From the NCBI RefSeq assembly GCF_002924365.1, contig NZ_PQWB01000017.1, forward strand, positions 1-51,237: DNA of 51,237 nucleotides. Reading direction: 5' to 3'. Position 1 is the first letter of the stretch. Every line of letters begins with the position of its first letter. Below, piece by piece: positions 9,431 through 17,859 of the stretch. Under the pieces are notes generated by a model, which was given only the letters and a program-made list of their open reading frames with translations, did not search any database and was not told the origin of the DNA. Both the position numbers and the translations under genes were made by a program. This stretch comes from Chromobacterium alticapitis. Its GTDB lineage: Bacteria; Pseudomonadota; Gammaproteobacteria; Burkholderiales; Chromobacteriaceae.

Positions 9431-10174
9431 TCAGTGCTGCAGGATCTTGGACAGGAAATGGCGCGCTCGCTCGCTGCGGGCGTCCAGATTGCCGAAGAAC
9501 TCTTCCTTGGCGCAGTCTTCGACGATGCGGCCCTGATCCATGAAGATCACGCGATCGGCCACGCGGCGGGCGAAGCCCATCTCGTGCGTCACACACATCA
9601 TGGTCATGCCTTCGTGCGCCAGGCCGGTCATCACGTCCAGCACCTCGTTGATCATTTCCGGGTCCAGCGCGCTGGTCGGCTCGTCGAACAGCATGGCGAT
9701 CGGGTCCATCGCCAGCGCGCGGGCGATGGCCACCCGCTGCTGCTGGCCACCGGACAACTGGCCGGGGTGCTTGTCGGCTTGCTCTTTCAGGCCGACGCGG
9801 TCCAGCAGCTTCAGGCCCTTGTCCACCGCCTCGTCGCGGCTGCGGCCCAGCACCTTGATCTGGGCGATGGCCAGGTTCTCGGTAATGGTGAGGTGCGGGA
9901 ACAGTTCGAAGTGCTGGAACACCATGCCGACGCGCGAACGCAGCTTGGGCAGGTCGGTTTTCGGATCGCCCACCGAGATGCCGTCGACGACGATCTCGCC
10001 CTGCTGGAACGCCTCCAGCCCGTTGACGCACTTGATCAGGGTGGACTTGCCGGAGCCGGACGGCCCGCATACCACCACCACCTCGCCCTTGGCGACCTCG
10101 GTGGTGCAGTCGGTCAGCACCTGGAAGTCGCCATACCATTTGCTGACCTTGCTCAGCGAAATCATTGCAGTCAT
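9431..10174 (-). CDS. gltL: Glutamate/aspartate ABC transporter ATP-binding protein
   Basis: This 247-residue ATPase drives amino-acid import at the inner membrane. It has Walker [10 protein letters not shown] (about 36-44), Q-loop [11 protein letters not shown], the ABC signature [15 protein letters not shown], Walker [14 protein letters not shown] and the switch histidine in CVTHEMGFA, which is the polar amino-acid subclass. ATG 10174 overlaps the gltK stop by 4 nt (ATGA), implying translational coupling; a second ATG at 10165 is possible. It is the last gene of gltI-gltJ-gltK-gltL and is followed by a terminator. Confidence 0.95.
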   Translation of the reverse strand: MTAMISLSKVSKWYGDFQVLTDCTTEVAKGEVVVVCGPSGSGKSTLIKCVNGLEAFQQGEIVVDGISVGDPKTDLPKLRSRVGMVFQHFELFPHLTITENLAIAQIKVLGRSRDEAVDKGLKLLDRVGLKEQADKHPGQLSGGQQQRVAIARALAMDPIAMLFDEPTSALDPEMINEVLDVMTGLAHEGMTMMCVTHEMGFARRVADRVIFMDQGRIVEDCAKEEFFGNLDARSERARHFLSKILQH

Positions 10175-10836
10175 ACAGCCAACCTTTGTTGCAGGCGCCT
10201 CACCAGGCGGGACGCGCCGAAGCTGATCACGAAGTAGACCGTGCCGGCGAATATCAGGAATTCATGCGGCAGGCCGACGATGTCGCCCTTGGAACGGGCG
10301 GTATTCAGAAAATCCATCAGGCCGACAGCGTATACCAGCGAGGTGTCCTGGAACAGGATGATGGATTGCTGCAAGAGCAGCGGCATCATCTTGCGCAGGG
10401 CCTGCGGCAGCACCACCAGGCGCATCACCTGGTGGTAGCGCATGCCCAGGGCGTAGGCGGCGTTGGCCTGGCCCTTGGGTATGGCCTGGATGCCGGCGCG
10501 CACGATCTCGGCGAAGTAGGCGGCCTCGAACATCACGAAGGCCACCAGGCAGGAGGTGAAGGCGCCCACCGGCTCCAGAGTGCCGGTGATCCAGTTCAGC
10601 AGCAGCGGCACCGCCAGGTAGAACCAGGAAATCACCAGCAGCAGCGGAATGGAACGGAAGTAATAGATGTAGAACTTGGCTAGCGCCGACAAGGGCTTGA
10701 CGTCGGACAAGCGCGCCAGGGCCAGGAAAATGCCCAGGACCACGCCGCCGATCACACCGCTTGCCGTCATCTTCAGCGTCAGCGTCATGCCTTGCGACAA
10801 GCCCGGCATGGCCGGAAGGATTTGGCTGAAATCCAT
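10171..10836 (-). CDS. gltK: Glutamate/aspartate ABC transporter permease GltK
   Basis: This 221-residue inner-membrane permease belongs to the HisMQ/GltK class. It has several hydrophobic helices and the EAA-loop region ([29 protein letters not shown]) that docks with the ATPase. It pairs with GltJ to form the heterodimeric channel. The start ATG at 10836 shares one base with the gltJ stop (TAATG), which fixes the start and indicates coupling. Much longer in-frame openings upstream run through gltJ and are not coding. Confidence 0.94.
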   Translation of the reverse strand: MDFSQILPAMPGLSQGMTLTLKMTASGVIGGVVLGIFLALARLSDVKPLSALAKFYIYYFRSIPLLLVISWFYLAVPLLLNWITGTLEPVGAFTSCLVAFVMFEAAYFAEIVRAGIQAIPKGQANAAYALGMRYHQVMRLVVLPQALRKMMPLLLQQSIILFQDTSLVYAVGLMDFLNTARSKGDIVGLPHEFLIFAGTVYFVISFGASRLVRRLQQRLAV

Positions 10837-11576
10837 TATTTGCCTCCCATCATGCCGGGCACTCTGAGCTTTTTCTCCAGCGCGGCCATCAGCAGCATCA
10901 GGCTCATATTGAGCACGAAGTAGATGACGGTGGCCAGGGTGAAAGCCTCGAAGATGTTGGCGGAGAACTCGGCCGTCTGCTTGGTTTGCGCCAACAGTTC
11001 CATCAGGCCGATCAAGGACGCCACCGACGAGTTCTTGATGATGTTCAGGAACTCGCTGGTCAAGGGCGGAATGATGATGCGCATGGCTTGCGGCAGCAGC
11101 ACGTGGCGATAGGTCTGCGCGAGCGAGAAACCCATGGCCATGGCCGCGTTGCGCTGGCCGCGCGGCAGCGCCTCTATGCCGGTGCGCACCTGTTCCGCCA
11201 CGCGGGCGGCGGTGAACAGGCCCAGGCACACCACCACGGACAGGTATTGCGAGGTGGCCGGCGCCAGGTCCTGCTTGAACCAAACCTGCGCCGCTTCGGG
11301 CAGCAGGTCCGGCACCAGGAAGTACCAGACGAACAGCTGCACCAAGAGCGGCACATTGCGGAACAGCTCGACATAGGCCGTGGCCAGGCCGGCGGCCCAG
11401 CGCTGCGGCAGCGTGCGCGCCACGCCGACCACGGTGCCGACGGCCAGCGCGACGATCCAGCCGGACAGCGCCACCGCGAGGGTCCAGCCCAGGCCGCTGA
11501 CGAACCAGCTCAGATAGATTTCGCTGCCGACGCCGGTCGGCTTGAAAAAGACTCCCCAGTCCCAGTGATAATTCAT
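10836..11576 (-). CDS. gltJ: Glutamate/aspartate ABC transporter permease GltJ
   Basis: This 246-residue permease starts MNYHWDWGVFFKP at ATG 11576, with GGGAG about 7 nt upstream. It has the typical permease signature around QRNAAMAMGFSLAQTYRHVLL and ends ...RVPGMMGGK. It forms the transmembrane pore with GltK. It is separated from gltI by 154 nt containing stable hairpins, an arrangement often seen where the binding protein must be made in excess of the membrane subunits. Confidence 0.94.
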   Translation of the reverse strand: MNYHWDWGVFFKPTGVGSEIYLSWFVSGLGWTLAVALSGWIVALAVGTVVGVARTLPQRWAAGLATAYVELFRNVPLLVQLFVWYFLVPDLLPEAAQVWFKQDLAPATSQYLSVVVCLGLFTAARVAEQVRTGIEALPRGQRNAAMAMGFSLAQTYRHVLLPQAMRIIIPPLTSEFLNIIKNSSVASLIGLMELLAQTKQTAEFSANIFEAFTLATVIYFVLNMSLMLLMAALEKKLRVPGMMGGK

Positions 11577-11663
11577 TGCAACTACTCCCAGCCGCGCGGC
11601 CGGGGCGGCGGCGCGGCGATCGATGCCCCCTGGCGTCCGGTGGCGGGCGCGCAGGGTCAAACC

Positions 11664-11722
11664 GCCGCCCTGGCGGGCGGCGCGACGTGCAAAGCTTCAG
11701 GGCGAAGGCCGCATTCGCGGCC
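11664..11722 (-). promoter_or_regulatory. Intercistronic hairpins between gltI and gltJ
   Basis: Two GC-rich inverted repeats lie between gltI and gltJ. One is around 11664-11686 (CCGCCGCCC...GGGCGGCG), and the other is GGCCGC-ATTC-GCGGCC at 11707-11722. Neither has a T-run. They could stabilise the gltI 3' end or cause partial termination, giving more binding protein than permease. This role is inferred from the analogy with other ABC operons. Confidence 0.45.
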
Positions 11723-11730
11723 AGGCGGGC

Positions 11731-12639
11731 TTATTCGGCCGGCTTGTCGGTGGGCTTGGCCAGCAGCGCCTTCAGCTCGTCGGACATCGGGAAGTTCAGG
11801 TTCAGGCCCTTGGGCGGCACCGGGCTGGTGAACCACTTGGCGTAGATCTTGTTCACTTCGCCGGACTTGAAGGTGTTGGCGAGCGCGGTGTCCACCACCT
11901 TCTTGAAGGCCGGGTCTTCCTTGCGCAGCATGCAGCCGTAGATTTCATACGATTGCGACTTGCCGGTCACGGTCCAGTTGGCCGGGTTCTTGGCCTTGGC
12001 CATTTCGCCGTACAGCAGCGCGTCGTCCATCATGAAGGCGACGGCGCGGCCGGATTCCAGCATCAGGAACGATTCGCCGTGATCCTTGGCCGAGATCACG
12101 TTCATGCCCAAGCTCTTGCTGGCGTTCATGGCCTTGATCAGGCGCTCGGACGTGGTGCCGGCGGTGGTGACCACGTTCTTGCCCTTCAGGTCAGGGAAGT
12201 CTTTGACGCCGGAGGTCTTGGCGGTCAGCAGACGGGTGCCGATCTCGAAGATGCCGACGGAGAACGCCACCTGCTTGCCGCGCTCGGCGTTATTGGTGGT
12301 GGAGCCGCACTCCAGGTCCACCGTGCCGTTCTGCACCAGCGGGATGCGGTTCTGCGAGGTCACCAGGTTGTAGCGCACCTGCAGATTCGGCATCTTCAGT
12401 TCCTTCTTCACCTCGTCCACGACCTTGTTGGCCAGGTCCACCGAATAGCCGATGGGCTTCTGGTTGTTGTCGTAGTACGAGAAGGGGATGGAGGAATCGC
12501 GGTTGCCCAGTACGATCACGCCGGAATCCTTGATCTTTTTCAGCGTGCCGGTCAGCTCGGCGGCGGCGGCGGATTGGGTGGCCAGGGCGGCAAGGGCGGC
12601 CAGGGTACATCCGGCGATGACGGAGGTGCGAATGCGCAT
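11731..12639 (-). CDS. gltI: Glutamate/aspartate ABC transporter periplasmic binding protein
   Basis: This 302-residue secreted binding protein has a signal peptide (about 1-26, ending SAAAA). It is followed by a family-3 fold with LKKIKDSGVIVLGNRDSSIP, YSVDLANKVVDEVK, VDLECGSTTNNAER and SYEIYGCMLRKEDPAFK, closely resembling E. coli GltI. The cysteine pair expected in GltI-type proteins is present. It is the first and probably most highly expressed gene of the gltIJKL operon. A promoter candidate and two related palindromes lie upstream, overlapping the end of rsmA. Confidence 0.94.
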   Translation of the reverse strand: MRIRTSVIAGCTLAALAALATQSAAAAELTGTLKKIKDSGVIVLGNRDSSIPFSYYDNNQKPIGYSVDLANKVVDEVKKELKMPNLQVRYNLVTSQNRIPLVQNGTVDLECGSTTNNAERGKQVAFSVGIFEIGTRLLTAKTSGVKDFPDLKGKNVVTTAGTTSERLIKAMNASKSLGMNVISAKDHGESFLMLESGRAVAFMMDDALLYGEMAKAKNPANWTVTGKSQSYEIYGCMLRKEDPAFKKVVDTALANTFKSGEVNKIYAKWFTSPVPPKGLNLNFPMSDELKALLAKPTDKPAE

Positions 12640-12715
12640 GGAGTTTCTCCTTATTGACTCTCTATTGCGGGTGAGGCGGCGCCGCTAGGGCGGCGCCTTG
12701 ATCTTCTTTGTAGTG

Positions 12716-12728
12716 TTTGTCCGACAGT
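12716..12728. promoter_or_regulatory. Operator-like site 2 upstream of gltI
   Basis: TTTGTC-C-GACAGT matches 10 of 13 positions of the perfect palindrome at 12766-12778, 50 bp away centre to centre. It overlaps the predicted -10 of the gltI promoter, a position from which a bound protein would repress. Confidence 0.35.
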
Positions 12729-12754
12729 ATGCTGTTATTTTTTATTCGTGTCAG
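12726..12754 (-). promoter_or_regulatory. Candidate sigma-70 promoter of gltI
   Basis: On the minus strand -35 CTGACA (12754-12749), a 17-nt spacer that is mostly A/T, and -10 CATACT (12731-12726) precede gltI. The -35 overlaps the rsmA stop codon, so the end of rsmA is part of the gltI control region. Confidence 0.5.
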
Positions 12755-13539
12755 GACGAAATGCCTTTGTCAGACAAATGGTTGGCCAGGCGGACGTAGT
12801 CTTCCACCGGCAGGTTCTCCGGACGCAGGCCGGGATCAATGCCCACGGCTTCCAGGTCGGCCACGTCGGCCAGGCCCTTCAGATTGTTGCGCAGCGTCTT
12901 GCGGCGCTGGGCGAAGGCCTGGCTCACCAGCTTCTCCAGCAAGCCTTCATCGCGCGCCGTGCCGCAGCGGCCCGGCGCCGGGATCATGCGCACCACGGCG
13001 GAATCCACTTTCGGCGGCGGCCAGAACGCTTCCGGCGGCACGAACAGGATGTTTTCCATGTAGAAGCGGTATTGCAGCATCACCGACAGCCGGCCGTAAT
13101 CGGCGGTGGACGGCTCGGCCACCATGCGCTCGATCACCTCTTTTTGCAGCATGAAGTGCATGTCGGTGACGCGGTTGCCGTAGGTGGCCAGGTGGAACAG
13201 CAGCGGGGTGGAGATGTTGTACGGCAGGTTGCCGACTATCTTCAGCGGCGCCTCGCTGACCGAGGCGAAGTCGAAGGCCAGCGCGTCGCCTGCGTGTATG
13301 GTCAGCCGGTCGGCCGGATGCTCGGCGCGGAGACGCTCGATGATGTCGCGGTCGATTTCCACCACGTGCAGGTGCTTGAGGCGGGCCAGCAGCGGTTTGG
13401 TGATGGCGCCCAGGCCGGGGCCGATTTCGATCACGACATCGTCCGGCTGCGGATTGACCGCGTGGACGATGCCGGCGATGACGCTGGCGTCCTGCAGGAA
13501 GTTCTGCCCGAAACGCTTGCGCGGAATGTGCTTGCTCAT
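12751..13539 (-). CDS. rsmA: 16S rRNA dimethyladenosine transferase RsmA (KsgA)
   Basis: RsmA dimethylates two adjacent adenosines near the 3' end of 16S rRNA late in small-subunit assembly. The 262-residue protein has the expected N-terminus ([11 protein letters not shown]), the SAM-binding motif [14 protein letters not shown], motif [10 protein letters not shown] and the C-terminal helical domain with [12 protein letters not shown]. The length is normal. Upstream pdxA is not adjacent. The last codons contain the palindrome TTTGTC-A-GACAAA, which may serve gltI. Confidence 0.96.
   Translation of the reverse strand: MSKHIPRKRFGQNFLQDASVIAGIVHAVNPQPDDVVIEIGPGLGAITKPLLARLKHLHVVEIDRDIIERLRAEHPADRLTIHAGDALAFDFASVSEAPLKIVGNLPYNISTPLLFHLATYGNRVTDMHFMLQKEVIERMVAEPSTADYGRLSVMLQYRFYMENILFVPPEAFWPPPKVDSAVVRMIPAPGRCGTARDEGLLEKLVSQAFAQRRKTLRNNLKGLADVADLEAVGIDPGLRPENLPVEDYVRLANHLSDKGISS
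12766..12778. promoter_or_regulatory. Operator-like site 1 (perfect palindrome) upstream of gltI
   Basis: TTTGTC-A-GACAAA is a perfect 13-bp palindrome inside the last codons of rsmA, about 12 bp upstream of the predicted gltI -35. A similar site lies 50 bp downstream at 12716-12728. Together they suggest a dimeric regulator bound at both ends of the promoter. Confidence 0.4.
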
Positions 13540-13619
13540 GAATCTGCCAATCTTGGGAACAGCCGCGATTGTACTCGCGCCGCGGCGAATGTCCCAAGCG
13601 ATTCAGGCAGTTGGCCGCC

Positions 13620-14828
13620 TCAGGCGCCGGCCGGGGCCGGCACGCCCTGCTGGCGCAGCGCCAGCAGACAGCCCAGCGACAGCAGCAGGGCCGCGCCGCC
13701 CAGCGCCCACTCGCCGGGCAGCGGCAGCGCGGCGAGTCCGGCCGACAGCGCCGCGGCGAACAGCATCTGGCCGCAGCCCAGCAGCGCGGCGGCGCGGCCG
13801 GCCGCATGGCCGAACGGCGCCATCGCCAGGCTGCTGGCCGGCCCCAGGGTGAAGGCGAAGCCCACGCTCAACAGCGCCACCGGCCCCATGTAGTGCCAGG
13901 ACTCGGTTCGGCCGGACAGGGCCAGCAGCAGCGCGCCGGCCAGCGCCATCAGGCTCAGGCCCCAGTGCAGCAAGGTCTGCTGGGAAAAGCGGCCGATCAG
14001 GCGCAGGCCGAGGAAGCTGACCGCCATGATCAAGAGCGCGTTGGCGCCGAACAGCAGGCCGAAAGTTGTCGCGTCCATGCCTCCCCTGGCGATCAGCACC
14101 GCCGGCGCCAGCGTGACATAGCCGAGTATCATGCCCAGCGCGGCGCAGCAGCAGGCGCCGTAACGCAGCAGCTCCGGGTGGCGCAGCAGCTCGCCGGTGC
14201 CCATCCGCTCGGCGCGCGGCGGCGCGGCGGGCCGCGTTTCCGGCATGCGCCAGGCCAGCGCGGCGAATCCCAGCAGAGCCAGCAAGGCCAGCAGCTCGAA
14301 ACAGGATGGCCAGCCGAACTGCCGTATCAACACGCCGCCCAAGGTGGGCGCCAGCGCCGGCACGATGCTGAGCGTGCCGTTGAGCAAGCTGTAGCGGCGG
14401 GCGGCGGCGTTGCCGGAGAAGCAGTCGCGGATGATGGTGAAGGCGCACACCGCGCTGGCGCTGGCGCCCAGCCCTTGCAAGGCCCGCGCGGCCAGGAAGC
14501 CTGCCAGCGTGTCGCAACGGCTGGCCAGAATGGAGGCCAACGCGTAGACCAGCAAACCGCCCAGCGCCACCGGCCGGCGGCCGGCGCGGTCGGCCAGCGG
14601 GCCGAACAGCAACTGGCCCAGGCCCAGGCTGAACACGAAGGCGCCTATGCTGGCGGAGGCGTCGGCGTGGAACTGGCTTTGCAGCGCGGGCAGCGCCGGC
14701 AGATAAAGGTCGATGCCCAGCGGGTTGAACAGGATCAGCAAGATGGCGGCGGCGGTGGCCAGATTGGCCTGGCGGGCGGGAAGACTGGCGTGCGGCATGG
14801 CGGAGCCCGGTGGCGACGAAAGACGCAT
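13620..14828 (-). CDS. Bcr/CflA-family multidrug efflux MFS transporter
   Basis: The 402-residue protein has about twelve hydrophobic segments. It carries the family landmarks of drug:H+ antiporters: NPLGIDLYLPALPALQ at the first helix, LGQLLFGPLADRAGRRPVAL (loop 2-3 motif A), and RALQGLGASASAVCAFTIIRD (motif B-like). Bcr/CflA members export bicyclomycin, chloramphenicol and related compounds, or sulfonamides; the substrate here is unknown. The start could be ATG 14828 or ATG 14798; neither has a strong ribosome site. It is transcribed away from maf across a 247-bp AT-rich region with palindromes. Confidence 0.88.
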   Translation of the reverse strand: MRLSSPPGSAMPHASLPARQANLATAAAILLILFNPLGIDLYLPALPALQSQFHADASASIGAFVFSLGLGQLLFGPLADRAGRRPVALGGLLVYALASILASRCDTLAGFLAARALQGLGASASAVCAFTIIRDCFSGNAAARRYSLLNGTLSIVPALAPTLGGVLIRQFGWPSCFELLALLALLGFAALAWRMPETRPAAPPRAERMGTGELLRHPELLRYGACCCAALGMILGYVTLAPAVLIARGGMDATTFGLLFGANALLIMAVSFLGLRLIGRFSQQTLLHWGLSLMALAGALLLALSGRTESWHYMGPVALLSVGFAFTLGPASSLAMAPFGHAAGRAAALLGCGQMLFAAALSAGLAALPLPGEWALGGAALLLSLGCLLALRQQGVPAPAGA

Positions 14829-14862
14829 GGTAGCAAATCAATCCGTCTCAGCTCAATTTGCA

Positions 14863-14902
14863 TAAATCAATCGATTTAAAGAATAAACGTCATATCATGA
14901 CG
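14863..14902. promoter_or_regulatory. Two palindromes in the MFS/maf divergent region
   Basis: TAAATC-AATC-GATTTA (14863-14878) and CGTCAT-ATC-ATGACG (14888-14902) are perfect inverted repeats 9 nt apart. They lie in the AT-rich gap upstream of the Bcr/CflA gene and of maf. They sit 35-75 nt from the exporter's start, where a local repressor of a drug pump would bind. No regulator gene is adjacent. Confidence 0.4.
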
Positions 14903-15075
14903 CCGGTCAGCGCAATAGCCCTTACAAGCGTTTACTTTCTGGAATGCCGCGCCAAGTGATTGAATCTCTTGGACCGCGCGGTAGCCGTCGCCGGAGGGTG
15001 TTGGCGTGGTGATGGTTGGCCGCCTGCCGCTCTGGTAACCTAGGCGTCAGCCAAAGAACAAACGAGCAGCCTGAC

Positions 15076-15672
15076 ATGAAAGCCAATGACAATAGAATAT
15101 ATCTTGCTTCCGGCAGCCCGCGCCGCCGCGAGATACTGGAGCAGCTTGGCCTGAATCTGGAGCGCATCCACGCCGACATCGACGAAAGCGTGCGGTCCGG
15201 CGAGGACGCCGTGGCCTATACCGAGCGGCTGGCGCGCGAAAAGGCCGAGGCCGGCTGGCGCGTGGTGGCCTCTTGCGGGCTGCCGGAACGTCCGCTGCTG
15301 GCTGCCGACACCACGGTGACCCAGGACGGCGAGATTTTCGGCAAGCCGGAAAACGCCGACGACGCCCGCCGCATGCTGCGCGCCTTCTCCGGCCGCAGCC
15401 ACCAGGCCATCACCAGCGTGGCGATCCGCATGGGCGACAGGCTGCTCGTCAAGACCTCGGTCACCGACGTCTTTTTCAAGACGCTGTCCGAGGCCGAAAT
15501 CGAACGCTACGTCGCCAGCGGCGAGCCGTTCGACAAGGCCGGCGCCTACGGCATCCAGGGCCGCGCCGGCGTGTTCATCGAACATATCGAGGGCAGCTAC
15601 ACCGGCGTGATGGGCCTGCCGGTCCACGAAACCGCGCTGCTGCTGGCCGAATTCGGCTTCGAGCTGCCGTAA
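15076..15672 (+). CDS. Maf-family nucleotide pyrophosphatase (dTTP/UTP type)
   Basis: This 198-residue cytoplasmic enzyme hydrolyses non-canonical or pyrimidine nucleoside triphosphates to monophosphates. It has the N-terminal signature ASGSPRRREIL (11-21), the catalytic aspartate in LLAADTTV (D78), KPENADDARRML and the C-terminal YTGVMGLPVHET. The DTTV motif is that of the YhdE (dTTP/UTP, m5UTP) subfamily rather than the YceF m7GTP subfamily. ATG 15076 is preferred over a TTG opening at 15016 because the fold begins at residue 7. It is 14 nt upstream of rng, the classic maf-rng pair. Confidence 0.93.
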   Translation: MKANDNRIYLASGSPRRREILEQLGLNLERIHADIDESVRSGEDAVAYTERLAREKAEAGWRVVASCGLPERPLLAADTTVTQDGEIFGKPENADDARRMLRAFSGRSHQAITSVAIRMGDRLLVKTSVTDVFFKTLSEAEIERYVASGEPFDKAGAYGIQGRAGVFIEHIEGSYTGVMGLPVHETALLLAEFGFELP

Positions 15673-15686
15673 GCCGGAGAACCATC

Positions 15687-17183
15687 ATGCTGCATCAATC
15701 GATAGCATTGCCGCGCGACTTGCCGCGGCCGCAGGAACAGATCCTGGTCAACATCACGCCGCAGGAAACCCGCGTCGCGGTGCTGGAAGAAGGCATTGTC
15801 CAGGAGTTGCACGTCGAGCGCGCGGCCAGCCGCGGCATCGTCGGCAACATCTACCTGGGCCAGGTCAAGCGCGTGCTGCCCGGCATGCAAAGCGCCTTCA
15901 TCGAGATCGGCCTCGAGCGCGCCGCCTTCCTGCACATCGCCGACGTGCTGGAACAGCGCCAGCACCCCACGGAGCCGCAGCGCATCGAAAAAATGCTGTT
16001 CGAAGGCCAGACCGTCCTGGTGCAGGTGATCAAGGACCCGATCGGCACCAAGGGCGCGCGGCTGTCGACGCAGATCTCGCTGGCCGGCCGTTTCCTGGTT
16101 CACCTGCCGCAGGAGGAGCACATCGGCGTATCGCAGAAGATTGAAAGCGACGCCGAACGCCACAGTCTGAAATCTCGACTGGAAAAGCTGCTGCCGGCGA
16201 ATAGCCCGCGGGGCTACATCATCCGCACCAGCGCGGAAACCGCGCGCGACGACGAGCTGGCCGCCGACGTCGAGTACCTGAGCAAGCTGTGGTGCGACAT
16301 CCAGCAGAAGTCGCAGACCCTGCCGGCGCAGAGCTTGTTGTACGATGACCTGCCGCTGGCGGTGCGCGTGCTGCGCGACATGGTCAGCGGCTACACCGAC
16401 AAGGTGCTGGTGGACTCCAACGAGAACTACGGCCGCATGGTGGAGTTCGCCGAGCAGTACGTGCAGATCGCCGTGGACAAGATCGAGCGCTACGCCGGCG
16501 AGCGGCCGCTGTTCGAGCTGCACGGCATCGAGGCCGAGATCGACAAGGCGCTGGCGCGCCGCGTCAATCTGAAGTTCGGCGGCTATCTGATCATCGACCA
16601 GACCGAGGCGATGACCACGATAGACGTCAACACCGGCGGCTTCGTCGGCAACCGCAACTTCGACGAAACCATCTTCAAGACCAATCTGGAGGCCACCCAG
16701 GTCATCGCGCGCCAGCTGCGGCTGCGCAATCTGGGCGGCATCGTCATCGTCGACTTCATCGACATGGACAGCGAAGAGCACCAGGCCGCGGTGCTATCCG
16801 AACTAGCCAAGGCCATGGCGCGCGACCGCACCCGGGTGACGCTGAACGGCTTCACCAGCCTCGGCCTGGTGGAAATCACCCGCAAGCGCACCCGAGAGAG
16901 CCTGGCCCATGTACTGTGCGAGCCCTGCCCCACCTGCCAGGGCCGCGGCGAGATCAAGACGGCGCAGACGGTGTGCTACGAGATCCAGCGCGAGATCGTG
17001 CGCGAGGCGCGGCAGTACGGCGCCAAGAGCTACCGCATCCTGGCCGCGCAGTCGGTGATAGACATGTTCCTGGACGAGGAGTCGCAGAGCCTGGCCATGC
17101 TGGTGGACTTCATCGGCAAGCCGGTGTCGCTGTCGGTGGAGTCCAGCTACACCCAGGAACAGTTCGACGTGGTGCTGCTGTAG
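15687..17183 (+). CDS. rng: Ribonuclease G
   Basis: This 498-residue endoribonuclease of the RNase E/G family matures the 5' end of 16S rRNA and participates in mRNA decay. It has an S1 domain (about 45-135, GIVGNIYLGQVKRVLPGMQSAFI). The DNase I-like catalytic region carries metal-binding aspartates D313 (TIDVNTGGFVG) and D356 (VDFIDMDSEE), and CPTCQGRG contains the zinc-link cysteines. It lacks the long C-terminal scaffold of RNase E. An N-terminal stretch of about 16 residues precedes the usual family start. Its TAG stop codon lies inside a REP-like repeat. An in-frame shadow opening upstream overlaps maf and is not coding. Confidence 0.96.
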   Translation: MLHQSIALPRDLPRPQEQILVNITPQETRVAVLEEGIVQELHVERAASRGIVGNIYLGQVKRVLPGMQSAFIEIGLERAAFLHIADVLEQRQHPTEPQRIEKMLFEGQTVLVQVIKDPIGTKGARLSTQISLAGRFLVHLPQEEHIGVSQKIESDAERHSLKSRLEKLLPANSPRGYIIRTSAETARDDELAADVEYLSKLWCDIQQKSQTLPAQSLLYDDLPLAVRVLRDMVSGYTDKVLVDSNENYGRMVEFAEQYVQIAVDKIERYAGERPLFELHGIEAEIDKALARRVNLKFGGYLIIDQTEAMTTIDVNTGGFVGNRNFDETIFKTNLEATQVIARQLRLRNLGGIVIVDFIDMDSEEHQAAVLSELAKAMARDRTRVTLNGFTSLGLVEITRKRTRESLAHVLCEPCPTCQGRGEIKTAQTVCYEIQREIVREARQYGAKSYRILAAQSVIDMFLDEESQSLAMLVDFIGKPVSLSVESSYTQEQFDVVLL

Positions 17184-17215
17184 GGCGGAAGCCTGGCCTC
17201 GCCGGGCGTTCCGCC
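17180..17215 (+). repeat. REP-like palindromic repeat, copy 1
   Basis: A 36-nt palindrome beginning GTAGGGCGGAAGCC and ending GGGCGTTCCGCC. It differs from the reverse complement of copy 3 (24225-24260) at only 2 of 36 positions. The TAG within it is the rng stop codon. Confidence 0.75.
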
Positions 17216-17249
17216 TGCCTCGCGCCATGGACTGGAGCGGCGGCGCAAG

Positions 17250-17283
17250 AACGGGCAATGGCCATAGGGCGGTTGCCCGTTTT
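17250..17283 (+). terminator. Rho-independent terminator of maf-rng
   Basis: A perfect 9-bp stem AACGGGCAA / TTGCCCGTT with a 14-nt loop is followed by TTTT. It lies 67 nt past the rng stop, just after the REP-like repeat. Confidence 0.7.
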
Positions 17284-17313
17284 GCTTGGGCAGCTAGCCG
17301 GCTAGGCGAAGGT

Positions 17314-17351
17314 TGTGGATAAGAAACGATTTGGCAAAGGACTGTGGATAA
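17314..17351. other. Pair of perfect DnaA boxes
   Basis: TGTGGATAA occurs at 17314-17322 and again at 17343-17351, both in the same orientation, giving the consensus DnaA box TTATCCACA on the minus strand. The centres are 29 bp apart. No AT-rich unwinding element or replication gene is nearby, so this is more likely a DnaA titration or regulatory site than an origin. Confidence 0.5.
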
Positions 17352-17589
17352 CCGGCGTTCAAAGCATCCATCGGCCAGGTTTCGACGCGGGGCGCGCGCA
17401 GGTCTTGCAGGGTGGCCAAGCCTTTTCTTGCGCAGACAATCGCGGGCATGCCTCCTAGGCCAGCCCGCGCTGCGTTTGGACGGGCACGCCCTTCTCCCTT
17501 AAAGATTGTGGCGTCAGCTGCAAAGGCAAGGATATTGCCGTCAACCCGCTACACTCAAATTGACAAGCCGGATGACGGAGGGACATGCC

Positions 17590-17859
17590 ATGAACGCGCT
17601 GTGCCGTGAAAGCCTGCTGTGCCTGATGGAGGACGTGGAGGCGGAGGACCCTATCGATTACGCCGACCTGCCCTTCGATGAGCGCAATCTGCGCGAGCTG
17701 ATCGTCGACTCGCTGCTGGAGCGGGAACTGACATTCCGCGCCGAGGAGCCGGACGAGGCCAGGCGCATGCTGGTCTACCTGGCCGCCACCGCGCGGCTGA
17801 CTTTGGAGAATCTGGTGCTGCACGCCCGGCTGCTGCGCGCGGGGCTGGAGGAGGAATGA
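17590..17859 (+). CDS. Small acidic protein of unknown function
   Basis: An 89-residue, strongly acidic and leucine-rich protein that appears mostly helical. It starts MNALCRESLLCLMEDVEAED, and a central segment reads DERNLRELIVDSLLERELTF. There is no signal peptide or membrane segment. A strong ribosome site (GGAGG about 8 nt before ATG 17590) and codon use like its neighbours support it as real. I do not recognise the family. It lies alone between rng and a lipoprotein gene, downstream of two DnaA boxes; any link to replication is speculative. Confidence 0.7.
   Translation: MNALCRESLLCLMEDVEAEDPIDYADLPFDERNLRELIVDSLLERELTFRAEEPDEARRMLVYLAATARLTLENLVLHARLLRAGLEEE

Larger units (their letters stand above)
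17184..17589. other. Intergenic region with terminator and two DnaA boxes
   Basis: The 406-bp gap between rng and a small gene holds the rest of the REP-like repeat, a terminator (17250-17283) and two perfect DnaA boxes (17314-17322 and 17343-17351). Positions about 17360-17560 show no gene I can support; a promoter for the small gene must lie near 17500-17570, but no good match stands out. Confidence 0.6.

Noticed and set aside
12678-12697. Hairpin GGCGCCG/CGGCGCC as an rsmA terminator
   Set aside because: It lies beyond the predicted gltI promoter and has no T-run on either strand; it is more likely part of the gltI leader.
17280-17360. A replication origin at the DnaA boxes
   Set aside because: Only two boxes, no AT-rich unwinding element and no dnaA, dnaN or gidA nearby.
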